From the NCBI GenBank assembly GCA_039707655.1, contig CM077667.1, positions 543,162,222 to 543,226,221 on the forward strand: 64,000 nt of DNA. Direction: 5' to 3'. A program made the position numbers and the translations under genes. Shown here one piece after another: positions 1-10,454 of the stretch. Position 1 is the first letter of the stretch. Each line of letters begins with the position of its first letter. The notes beneath the pieces are model-generated. The model searched no databases and had not been told where the DNA came from. It saw only the letters and a list, made by a program, of their open reading frames with translations. The stretch is from Elymus sibiricus. Taxonomy: Eukaryota > Streptophyta > Magnoliopsida > Poales > Poaceae.

Positions 1-145
1 TCTAGGAGGGTGATGGCATCGCCGCCGGTTACTGTCATCCCTCGACCTATCATCCCACCTATGAACAGGCAAGATAGATGAATCAGTCTGTACGGCAGTT
101 TGCCATCACTGCTCAATTCTTTACCTCATCCATTCATTATATTCT

Positions 146-1302
146 ATGCACAGGAACTTGACTTTTCAGGACATCCAGATGGAGCATATATATCAGAATT
201 GTTGGACCATTCATGCTAGGGTCGAATGGAAGACCCAAATCAAGGAGAATGGCAATGGAAATGGTTACCTTCAATGTATACTACTGGATCAGGATGTAAG
301 GCGTTACTCGTCACAACTTGATAGCACGTAATTTAATATACACATTTGATAAACAGTTTCCTTCCTAATTATTGTATATGATTCATAAAAAATATTAGGG
401 AACAAAAATGGAAGCGATTTCGTACAACAACCAAGCAGTTCGCTTCAACACCATATTACAAACCGGCATGTCCTATGACTTCACTCACGTCGGAATCAAC
501 CCCACGAAATACTAGATGGACATTTCTGGTATCTAGCCATGGAGTTTGTGATCACACTAAATGCTAGGACCGAGGTTCGGAGGTCAGCGAACAGGATAGC
601 ATCAACAATTTGTCCATCGTGCTTCTCACCCTTCATGGACATATTCTTGCTACGGGACAAAAGCATCACTGGTGCATCATCTTTATTTTGTTCTTGCATA
701 TTACTCCATACAACTCAGTAACTCAGTGTCTCCTTCTGATTAATTTTTTGTAGATGTGGTTGCTGTTCTTGCCTATGTTGGTAAAATACAACATAATTGG
801 GATTCAATATATGCTCGCAATGTCCCTTTCCTCGAGATTGGTCTCATGAACTTTCTGTAAGCACAAATTAGAATTTGAGATTTTCTGACGCTACTTTTAA
901 GTTTATTGTTGCGATCATAAACTAACATTTTTTTTTTGTAGGCGGCAGATAATTTTCCTACGTGTATGTGAAGAGCACGTTGGTCGCTACTTCTACCATT
1001 TGCAATGCACTGAAAATCTGTTTGAGAAGCTTGTTGTTACTTACATACAGTTAAATCGGAGGCATCAATGCTTGCAAACCATGAGGGAGAGCACATTCAT
1101 ATTCTCTCCAAACATTAATGACGATGATCATCATCTACAAGGTAGGGGTTGCGTACTACTTTAAATTTGTTTTTTTGTAATACTGTGTGATTACTGATAA
1201 TGTTTTTTTATCATAGATATCCATGAAGCCAGCCACATGACACTTGACGAAACACGTGCCTACGTCAATAATATTGTGCAAGCTAGGAACAATGGACGTT
1301 AG
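146..1302 (+). pseudogene. Decayed multi-exon gene with RPA70-like OB fold
   Basis: Five exon-like blocks can be chained. Exon A (146-295) encodes FQDIQMEHIYQNCWTIHARV and ends LLDQD at a GTAAGG donor. Exon B starts at 399 after an AG and continues GTKMEAISYNNQAVRF. Exon C is 754-856 (VVAVLAYVGKIQ), exon D 942-1141 (RQIIFLRVCEEHVGRYFYH) and exon E 1217-1302, ending in a stop. Junctions A/B, C/D and D/E keep the frame. The pattern WTIxARV...LLDxDGTKxEAxxxN is that of the single-stranded-DNA-binding OB folds of replication protein A 70-kDa subunit and its many plant relatives. Exon B meets a stop at about 510 and the matching sequence (LAMEFVITLNARTEVRR) resumes in another frame, so the copy looks broken. 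The end of exon B is not clear. Such RPA-like genes are common in grasses and are also carried by plant Helitrons, so host or transposon origin is open. Confidence 0.5.
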
Positions 1303-2302
1303 AATTATCTGCGTGTACACAAGTGCATATTTTGTCTTTAATATGCAAATGTATCAAAATGGTGTGTGCAACATTTCGTTGCCAAGTGTCGACATATCTC
1401 TTCTTGGTTTTTTTTAAGATCTCTCTTCTTGGTTTAATAATGTATCATATTTAATAAAAGAGGTAAAAAAGTGTAGGCATATTTCGTTGCCAATTATTAC
1501 TGATAGAAGAGATGATGCTTGTACGTACAGGAAAACATGTTGCGTGCAACATTTCGTTGAGAAGTTTCACGTTTTAAAGTGTCGGCATATCTCTTCTTGG
1601 TTTATTAAAATATTATATTCAACAAAAAATGTATGAAAAAGTGTCAGCATATTTCCTTGCCAAGTATGAGTTAACTCCTTTTGGTAGTATATATCAATGT
1701 ATGATACACGTAGTCCTAGGCAACCCTTTGTTGTATACGTTATTTAATAAAAAAATGAAATATTTATTTTGGCTGGGATAGTATGCAATCGGGAGATATG
1801 ATTTTCGTAATAAAGACATAATGCTTGTACCTATAGGAAATCAATCATTCCCATATGCATTAGACACAAAGGAAAAGGAATTAAAGATTCTTTTAAAATT
1901 TGGGATGTCGTCACCAAATACTTTCCTTTCCTTTTCTGGTTTATATTCACAAGGCGAGTTTGAACAAAGGCATCCGTAAATAGGAACGACGCATGCAGTC
2001 ATGCGTTCATACCATGGGATTGGGAAGTTATTATTAATTGGGCCGAAAGATATAAATCAGGTGGAAAATCAATTAAGATCAATTACTGGGAGAGAGATCT
2101 GATCCCAGTAATCAGGTGGAATCAAAAGTTTGCTTATTATTTGGCTTTCAAAAAACAAAGTTGGCTTATTATTTGGAAGGCACTTAAATCTCAAAAATGT
2201 AGCTGTTAAACAGGGCGTGAACCCTTCATATAGCTCCGACGGGCTCATATTTCAACACCCACCCGTGTCCTCGCCTCACCACTATCATCAAGGGAGGCTC
2301 TG
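1303..2302. repeat. AT-rich non-coding stretch with diverged internal repeats
   Basis: No coding sequence is recognised. Three diverged copies of a module recur near 1365-1430, 1465-1490 and 1545-1610. Each has a 'catttcgttg' word and/or 'gtcggcatat' followed by 'ctcttcttggttt'. They look like an old tandem duplication in non-coding DNA. Confidence 0.35.
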
Positions 2303-2511
2303 CACGCACCAATGGATGTTCCGCTTGCACTACACGAGGCTTTGCCCGAACCCCAGAATATGGATGTGCATGCACCAATGGATGTTCCGCTCGCACCACA
2401 AAAGGCTTTGCCTGTACCTCAGGAAGCTCCAGGCAACGTGAATGCCGTAGCAGATGCCGTCGAATACATATTTCAATAAATCACTGTTGTCCAAGACTAT
2501 GAGGCATTAAA
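2303..2511 (+). pseudogene. Unrecognised exon-like block with a duplicated motif
   Basis: One frame reads through 2303-2511 with one in-frame TAA (about 2476) and ends at a GTAAGT donor. The peptide repeats HAPMDVPLA twice, about 20 residues apart, with PEP and PVP-rich spacers, and then runs AVADAVEYIF and VVQDYEALK. The smooth codon run, the repeat and the donor suggest a former exon. I do not recognise the family. It lies downstream of the RPA-like exons on the same strand but cannot be tied to them. Confidence 0.25.
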
Positions 2512-3074
2512 GTAAGTTGTCTTGTTCTGCCATTTTTTCCTGTAAAGCATATATTCATCGACAAATTTAAATCATGTCTAAGAAACTCCATTTGTCAACT
2601 ACAATTGCAATGCATGATTCATTGAGTTGTTCACAGTGGATATGGTTTGCTACATCTCGCAATTGTTATACCGTTCTACACAGGTGCATATCATTCTACC
2701 GTATATCTCTTGGCTCTTAATTGTTTATCTGTGTTTCGGAGTCAAGGGATTTGTTTCACACCATATCATTGTCATGTCCTTGCTTCTTAACAAGATACTG
2801 CCCTAATATCTAAATCACAAAATATAAGAATGTATGTTGTACTCAAGGGCAAAGTTTATTTACATGGTTTGCAGCTTATCTTATTGGGGGATGTGAGAGA
2901 TTTTTCTAATGAAAAGGGAGCCTAACTATTTTTATGTGATCAGTACTACAATCCAATCAGATTTTGGCTGATTGAAAGATCACACATGTCTCTTTCCCCA
3001 AAATCTCTGATTCCATAGTTCCATTAATGCGATTCTGATTCTTTGCATATTAACAAAACATGTTTTTAAAATTA

Positions 3075-4216
3075 TCTCTACTATTAAAGCGAAGTTGGTA
3101 CTCAGTGTGTTGTTACTTTGATTCTTATGATATTTCGTTTTCGTTCTTATGATATAAAGTTTAGTGTTACTTTTGTTGTGTTTCATGGTAATGATGTGTT
3201 GGATATGTTTTAGTGAGTGGAGGAGAACACACAATGATTTAACCTTACCCTGTTACATGTTACATGCATGTTCGTTCTATTCAATGAAAGATATCCATGA
3301 TTATTACAATATTATCTTGCATGTTTGCGTGTAGATATATACATGATTATCACTACCCTTCATCCTAATCTGTAATGAAAATACTTGACTAATGATGGAG
3401 CTTGCACAGCCAAATTTCCACTTTTATCACAAAGCTGAGAAGGCTCGCAAAGTGGCCAGTGCCAACATCAAGAAACTTGAAGCTGCCATGCATGGAAAGT
3501 CTCCGCGGGTAAGATCTTGTAATTCCGAATCATAGAAATGATGAAAAAATGGAATAAACATGTTGGTTGGGCATGACACACTCATGAAACATAAAACCCA
3601 TCTAATTAGTCTATCTCAATCTTTATTTTGCTATAATCAGTTCTGTTCCCAATCTCTTTCCCTTAATCCTCCTGATTCAGATTTTCTTTTCCAAACGTGA
3701 CTCCACCTGATCTGGATCTCGAGGGATTGCCTCATGTCCATCCCACCCCGTCTTGTTTCCAACCATGGAAGAGAGAAGGGAGGGCATAGGAGCGTGGTGG
3801 CCCCTGGGCCGTCGCCCGAGAAAATGTAAAGGACACGACATAACTACTCGTTGTGACGCTGGTGCTGCTTGCGTGCTCAATCATCTCCCTAGACCCGCAC
3901 CTCCAACTCAGTCTGTATAGGCACGATATGACGGGTCCAGTTGGGTCATCTTGTTTTCTCTCCTGTCAAATTAGTGTCTGGACGTGCCGGTGGACGTTTA
4001 AGATGACTGGTAGTAGATGCTCTAACATTATTGTGTTTGAACATTATAGTGTGTTTTAAGCTAAACAATATTGTGTTTGATAGTATGATGTGTGTTAGCC
4101 GATTGTCAGAAAATAGATGTGTATTAACTGAGATGACACTGTTCTTTGTTACTTTAGCTCTGTGAGAAGCAAGTTTTTTTTCAAAAGCCCGTGGCAATGC
4201 ACGGGTGTTCTACTAG
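3075..4216 (+). mobile_element. Non-autonomous Helitron, 1142 bp
   Basis: The 5' end starts TCTCTACTATTAAAG directly after an A (3074). The 3' end is CTAG (4213-4216) directly before a T (4217), and a perfect 6-bp hairpin CCCGTG/CACGGG (4188-4205) lies 7 nt upstream of it. These are the defining Helitron marks: 5'-TC, subterminal 3' hairpin, CTRR end, insertion between A and T with no TSD. There is no Rep/helicase coding sequence, so it is non-autonomous. It contains an exon-like block (3410-3508). Confidence 0.8.
3410..3508 (+). other. Probable captured host exon inside the Helitron
   Basis: A 99-bp open block is bounded by an acceptor (TTGCACAG|) and a donor (|GTAAGAT), phase 0 on both sides. 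It encodes 33 residues beginning PNFHFYHKAEKARKVAS and ending AAMHGKSPR. Composition and boundaries fit a real exon rather than chance. I do not recognise the parent gene. Helitrons are known to capture gene pieces, so transduplication is the simplest reading, though capture has not been shown. Confidence 0.45.
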
Positions 4217-6245
4217 TGGAGAATACATGACATAGTTTGCACCTACGACAATACTTCTAGCCATTATTTTACGATACATGAGTACGTACACATATATTGT
4301 TTGCATAGTCATACAAAACCTAATCCTTTGTAGTGAATCCTACTAAAAGTGGATTTGGAAGAGTGTATAGTTTAGGTAATAATGATCCCATTACTTTGGA
4401 GAATGCTCAATCTTATGAAATTTTGGATAAAAGTGGGTTTGAAGAGGTCATCATATTAGTTGATGTTAATCCCGCTATCTTGAAAGATTGCATGATTTCC
4501 ATGCATGTGGATCATCAAGTGAATGTTTTACATGATTGTTATATTGTTGAGTTTGATTATGATCCTACATGTAATCATGTCACTCAATTACCTCTCTTTG
4601 TGTTGAAATTGAAATTATTAATGCTTCATTCTTCCTATTTGCATATGCTAGATATTACATGGCTTAATAGTTTGTGTTCCTATAAAATGTCTATGCATAT
4701 GATGTATGTTAGACTTAGATATGTTTTTCACATGTTATATGATGATGTCTTTGTGCTTCGATTGTTGTCTTTTATGTGAGCATCATTATTATCCCAAGTC
4801 TATCTTAATGGCTATAAAGAAAGTGTTTTTTGGGAGACACCCCAATACTTTCAATTATTGTGAGTTCACACAATTATTGCTATTGTAATGATTGTGTTTT
4901 TATGTTTTGGTTAGTGTTTGTGCCAAGTAAAGCCTTTGGAATGATTTGGATGATAGTAGAATTGATCTTGTGCAAGAAAAGAAATTTTTGCGCCCAATAT
5001 TTATGTTTTTTTATTTTACTGGAGTGTCTTTTTGATCTGAATTTTTACACAGTATTGCTATAAAAGTTTCCCAAGTTGTCCTATTGTTTCATAATTTTTT
5101 GAGTTACAGAAGTATGGTTTTAATACAGAATGTTCTGTTTTTGACAGATTTTTTTTACTTGCATAGTTTGCTTGTTTTAATGATACTATGGATTATATCG
5201 GGGAGTATAAGTCATGCAGAAGTTACAATACAAAAGATATTATTCAATAATTACATATAAAACTATTTACAATAGTACCTAAAGTTTATAATATGCCTAT
5301 TATACTAACGGATCTCACGAGATTTCTATTGAGTCTTGTGTATCAAAGTTTTAAAGTTTTGGGTGAGGCAATGATGGATGAAGGAATATGCAGTAGTAAG
5401 ACCCTAAGCTTGGGGATTTCTAAGGCACCACAAGGTAATATTCAAGGAAGACCTAAAGCGTCTAAGCTTGGGATGCCCCGGATGGCATCCCCTCTTTCAT
5501 CTACAATCCATTGGTATGCCATTTGGACCTATAATTTTATTCATCGTATGATATGAGTTTTGTTTGGAGCCTCGTGTATTATAGTTTTTTTTCTTGTTAG
5601 TTTGCCACAATAACTGTTTGCTACACATTACTTTTGAGCGGGACACGTAATTATCATGATGTGCTAGAATAATCTATGTGCTTCACTTATATCTTTTGAG
5701 CTAGGCCTTTCATCTATGTGCTTCACTTAAATCTTTTAGAGCACGACAGTGGTTATATTTTATAGAAATGGTTGCACTCTCATGCTTCACTTAAATCTTT
5801 TTAAGAGTCTAAAAAATAGTAATGGCAACATGCACGTGTTATAAGACTAGTACAACATGGATAAGTATTCAAGGGGGCTATAATAAAAACTTTCATGTAG
5901 ATCACTGAATATAAAATGTATGGTTTCATTATATTGATGTAGTAACATGAAAGGTTATTTGTTCATGATCGTTGGTCAGTAGAAATATCGGTATTAAAGC
6001 TTCTTATTAACTTCTCATCTAAGTATTGGTCATGGCATAATGATGAGGTGTGAGGATTTTTATGTATGAAATGAAATCCTTGAGTGATGTTATAATCAGA
6101 TGCATGCGATGGTTAACTCGTACCAACCAATTCCCTAGGGGCTTGCGAGTAGTACTTTGCTTCGAGGGCTAATAGACTTTCAGAATAAGTATATGAGTTC
6201 TTTATGGCTAATGTGAGTCCATGTATTATACTCACTCTCACCGTT
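4217..6245 (+). mobile_element. Old LTR-retrotransposon remnant, left half
   Basis: This is degenerate retroelement DNA on the plus strand. An open stretch (4333-4590) encodes ITLENAQSYEILDKSGFEE and then a frame that decays downstream, resembling the non-LTR part of abundant Triticeae gypsy-type elements. The tract around 5402-5500 has the 'aagcttgggg' and 'ggcatcccctctttcatc' words typical of those families. The sequence stops at 6245, where the 12.9-kb LTR element begins, and reads on at 19106 after the duplicated CCGTT, so the two halves were once contiguous. Family assignment is from memory of common wheat repeats and is tentative. Confidence 0.5.
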
Positions 6246-9200
6246 TGTGACACCCTGGATTTTGGCTATAGTGATCATTGTAATTAAGCATAGTGATGAC
6301 CATGAACAGTGCCTAATCATTTTGCTAAGTAGAATGTGATCAAGTTGGAAATCATATCTCATTTTTAAATTTCACCTAAAAAGGGCATTAATTTTTAATG
6401 TGATAAAATAAAATTGCAAATAGCATATGAAAAATGTTGCACACTTGTTAAAATTCTCAAAACTAATGTTGTTAAGGAAAACAACATCACCATCAAGCTA
6501 TAGTGGGCTAATGCATTTAAAACAAGTGCCAAACAGCAACATAAATGCCTTTCTTCATTTTTGAAAAATCCAAAAGAATACCAACTTGCCCAAACTTTTT
6601 GAGGCAGAGCACAATATTCCAAAGTATTTATTTTGGCCAGGTTCACATTTTGTGCTAAGTCATTTGATGGCAAAAGAATATTGCAAAGAGCTTCTGTAAA
6701 AGAAAGAAACAGAAAAGAAATGAAAAAGGCTGAGCTGCACTGTGCACTAGAACCCATTGCTACAGTGCTTGGCCCAGCCCAGAAGCACAGTCACCAACCT
6801 CCTCGCGCGCTGTCGCGCCCGAGCGCTGACACGGCGGCGCCCGCCTCGCTGCCGGCCATCCAGCGGCTCCGCGGCGAGGATAAGGACGCCCTCGAGCTCC
6901 TCTCCCTCCCCCGCAACCCTATCCACTCTCAGATCTCTCTCCCTCGCTCGTCTTCTCCCTCCCGCACAGACGCCCGACGCCGTCGACATGGCCGAGCTCA
7001 CTGGTGTGGCCACAGGCCTCCCCGACGCCTGAGACCAGGCCCGCTCGATCCGCCTGCCTCCTCTCCTTCCTCTCCGGCTACTGGTTCGAGCACTGCGCCA
7101 CCACAGTGCGCGGATCGAGCGCTTCCCCGTCTTCGGTCGCCGACGCTTCTCCGACGAATGCCGGCGAACTGCTGCTCCTAAGCTACCACCGGGCCTCCAT
7201 GCGCCTCCACGGTGAGCAGCAGCTTCTTTCCCCTCTCTTTCCCATACGTTTGCGCCACCGTAGCGCCGTTGCCATCGCCGCCCGAAAGCGTCGCCGCCGT
7301 GGAGCTCGCCGCCGTTGCAACAGCCTCTGTCATGGCCGTCCGAGCGCGGGAACGCACTCAGCACCTCCCCGCGGTTCGAACGCGCCCCTCCGCAACGTTA
7401 GTCGTGCCCTCTAGCTCCGATCCCGACCATGGCCGAACGCCGGCGTCCGCCGCGTTGTTCGCCGCCGTCGCTGCATGCCGTCTCCGGCCACCGCACCACC
7501 ACCACTTGACGCGGCATCGACTTCCCGTTCGAACGCGCCTAGCCGCGCCCTTTTCCGTTCACCGTAGCGAATTTCCCGCGACGTACAGAGAGCGCCGCCG
7601 CGTATTTTCATCGCCGGTGTTGTTCCGGCGCCGCCGCCGACGTGGACGCGTGGGGTCCACCCCCTGGGAGACTGCTAGTGGGCCCCAGCGCCTCAGTTGA
7701 CCACGTAGACCTGGTCAACGATGGTTACTGTTCACCCCGAGTCTATGACATGTGGGCCCCCTCTGTTAATTAGGCTAATTAAACGTTTTTATAAATAAAA
7801 CTAAATAGTTAACCTAATCTATCACTGACATGTGGGGCCCAGTAGCTAATTAGTCTCTGTTTAGTTTTAAATAAACCCAGTTAAGCTTCTGTCACTGACA
7901 GGTGGGGCCCACTGGTCAGATTTGACTCTGGTCAGCCAGAGTTGACCTGCTGACGTCATGGTGATGTCATGATGACGTCATCATTTAGTATTCTAGATAA
8001 TTTGAATTTAAATTAATAATTAAATTCCAGAAATTCTTTAAAACATTGAAAATTAATAGAAAATAATCCGTGACTCAGATGAAAAAGTTTTATACATGAA
8101 AATTGATCAGAAAAATCCCACGAATCCAAATATCCATCCATTCATCTGTCACATGCTCCTAGCATGATAAACATGGAACTTTTCCCCTCCGGATCGCCTG
8201 TCCGATAAATCCAAAGACCCAGGAAATATCGTCAGATATTCTTCCGACCCGTCTGCGATGTGCAACACTGCGTTAGTGCATGCCTAGCCCTGCATATTGC
8301 CATGTCATGCATCGTGATGCATTTGTCTGCTTTATATTTATTGTTTCTTCCCCCCTCTTCTCCCCGGTAGACTCCAAGACCGACGCTGCTGCCGGGTACG
8401 ACTACGCGCCTGACGATCAGCCCTTTGCCGCAGAGCAGCAAGGCAAGCAACCCCCCCCCCCCCTTGAGCATTCCGATATCGCCCATTTCCATTCCCTCTC
8501 AGTCTTGCATTAGATTTTGCTACTGTATTAGTTAGCTCCTATTCTGATGCATAGCCTGTTTTTGATAAACTGTTACAATACCTGTAATCATATCAACTGC
8601 TTAGTATAGGTTGATCAATGAATCCCCTGAGACCCCCCTTAGTCCCAGTTGCCCCTGCTTCTTCATCGACGACTCGAAGACCCGAAGACTCGGTCAACCG
8701 ACCGACGAGCCAGACCCCTCACATCACCGCACACCCCTTAAGTATGGCACTACAGAGCTAGTATCGAGTGCCAAGGGTGATACCTCACTTAGCACTCCCG
8801 ATGTTAATTCTGTAGCGTAGCTAATCGGTCGTGCGTATCGAGGGTGATTCCTCCTTCCATTTATCGATAACAACTCTTGTCATACACATACCTCGAGTGG
8901 GATCCATCGAGGGTGATTCCTCGGATATCCACTTGGTGTATAAACACACAGTTACTTCTACTTGACTTTGTTTAAATGTGAAAGACGGGACTGGAGGGAC
9001 AGGCGGTACCACCCTGGTTGAGGTGGACCTGAGCTCCCGACAGTCTTGAGACGGGTCGGCCCCAAGGGTACCCGTGTGTGAGATGTGGTGGGATGCGCCG
9101 GTAAGGCATCCGGGTTATGTTGAGGCGTGGACGGGCAGGAGAGGCCCTTGCCACACATCCTCGAGACGGGGTGACGGGACCGCACTTTGAGGGTCGCGCT

Positions 9201-10439
9201 TGCCCCACATTAATAAAATGCTAATGCGTTGGGTATTTGATCTGAGTTGGGTCGTTGGCCTTTTTACACACCAAACAATCGCGTGGGAGAAGTTATGGGT
9301 ACTCAGCGTCGTTGTATCAGCCGCAGCTCTTCGGACGTCAGCAATGGAGCGGCGCGCGCCGAATTGGACTGGACGGTGCAGCTCTTGGACTGGAGTGTAC
9401 TAGGTCTACTTCTGGCCGCCCACGCATCGTGCAGGAGCGCAAGGGCAAGTGGGCCCACGAACCTGCGCGCTTAGGATTTAGACCGGCGGGCTGGCCTCTT
9501 CGTTGAGCCTAGGTGGGGCGACGACGTGCTGCTATCCCGAGGCCGGGCATGACCCAGGAAAGTGTGTCCGGCCGGAGGTGATCAGGTGTGTTGGAAATGC
9601 GGTGCACCCCTGCAGGGAAGAACAAACTATTCGAATAGCCGTGTCCACGGTAACAGGACGACTTGGAGTTGTACCTTGACCTTATACAACTATAATTGTG
9701 ATTTAATTTGAATTGCATTGTGGCTCCGAGATTGATTCCTCGCAGGGAGTCGGGGAAGAATATCTGGGCGTGGTTACTTAATAAAATTGCTACAATAATA
9801 TGACTATATATGAGATACCAGTCTACTCTCTTCTAATGCTGCAAGATGCTGAAGATGCTAGTCTTCGATAGGACTAGGCCTTCTCCCAATTCTTGCTTTC
9901 TGCAGTCAGTCCAGATATAACCCCTCCCCTTGATAATGATGCATACTTAGCATAGTTCTGATGTCAGTCTTGCGAGTACTTTGGATGAGTACTCACGGCT
10001 GCTTTGCTTTCTCTTTCCCCCTTCGATACGATGCTGCGTTCAGCCGATGGAGCCCAGGAGATGGAGTACGCCGTAGATGACTACTACACCAGCGCTGGAG
10101 CCTACTACTACGTGGAGGCTGCCCCCGATGCTCAGGAGTAGTTAGGAGGTTCCCAAGCAAGAGGCCTCGCCTCTTTCGATCCGCTGTTTATGTTTGTGCT
10201 AGCCTTCTTAAGGCAAAACTTGTCTAACTTATGTCTGTACTCAGATATTACTTGCTTCCACTGACTCGTGCTTTGTCGAGCTTTATATTCGATCCCTCGA
10301 GGCCCCTGGCTTGTAATATGAAGCTGTATGACTTTAATTTGTGTCTTTTGTTGTGTTGTGATATCAATCAGTGAGTCCCTAAACTTGGTCGTACGCATTG
10401 TGTGCATGATTAGCGTACGGTCGAAATTGGGGCGTCACA
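6246..10439 (+). repeat. 5' LTR (4194 bp)
   Basis: Starts TGTGACACCCTGG, ends GGGGCGTCACA. A very GC-rich block (about 6770-7700) lies inside an otherwise AT-rich to neutral LTR. The block supports long overlapping frames on both strands (plus 6633-7181, minus 6747-7364), which recur in the 3' LTR. The rest carries no recognisable gene. Runs such as 'gacgtcatggtgatgtcatgatgacgtcatc' near 7950-7985 are CRE/bZIP-like TGACGTCA repeats that could act in LTR transcription. Confidence 0.88.
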
Positions 10440-10442
10440 AGT

Positions 10443-10454
10443 TGGTATCAGAGC
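10443..10454 (+). other. Primer binding site, initiator-Met tRNA
   Basis: TGGTATCAGAGC lies three bases after the 5' LTR. It is exactly complementary to the 3' end of plant initiator tRNA-Met including CCA, the usual minus-strand primer for many plant LTR elements. Confidence 0.9.
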
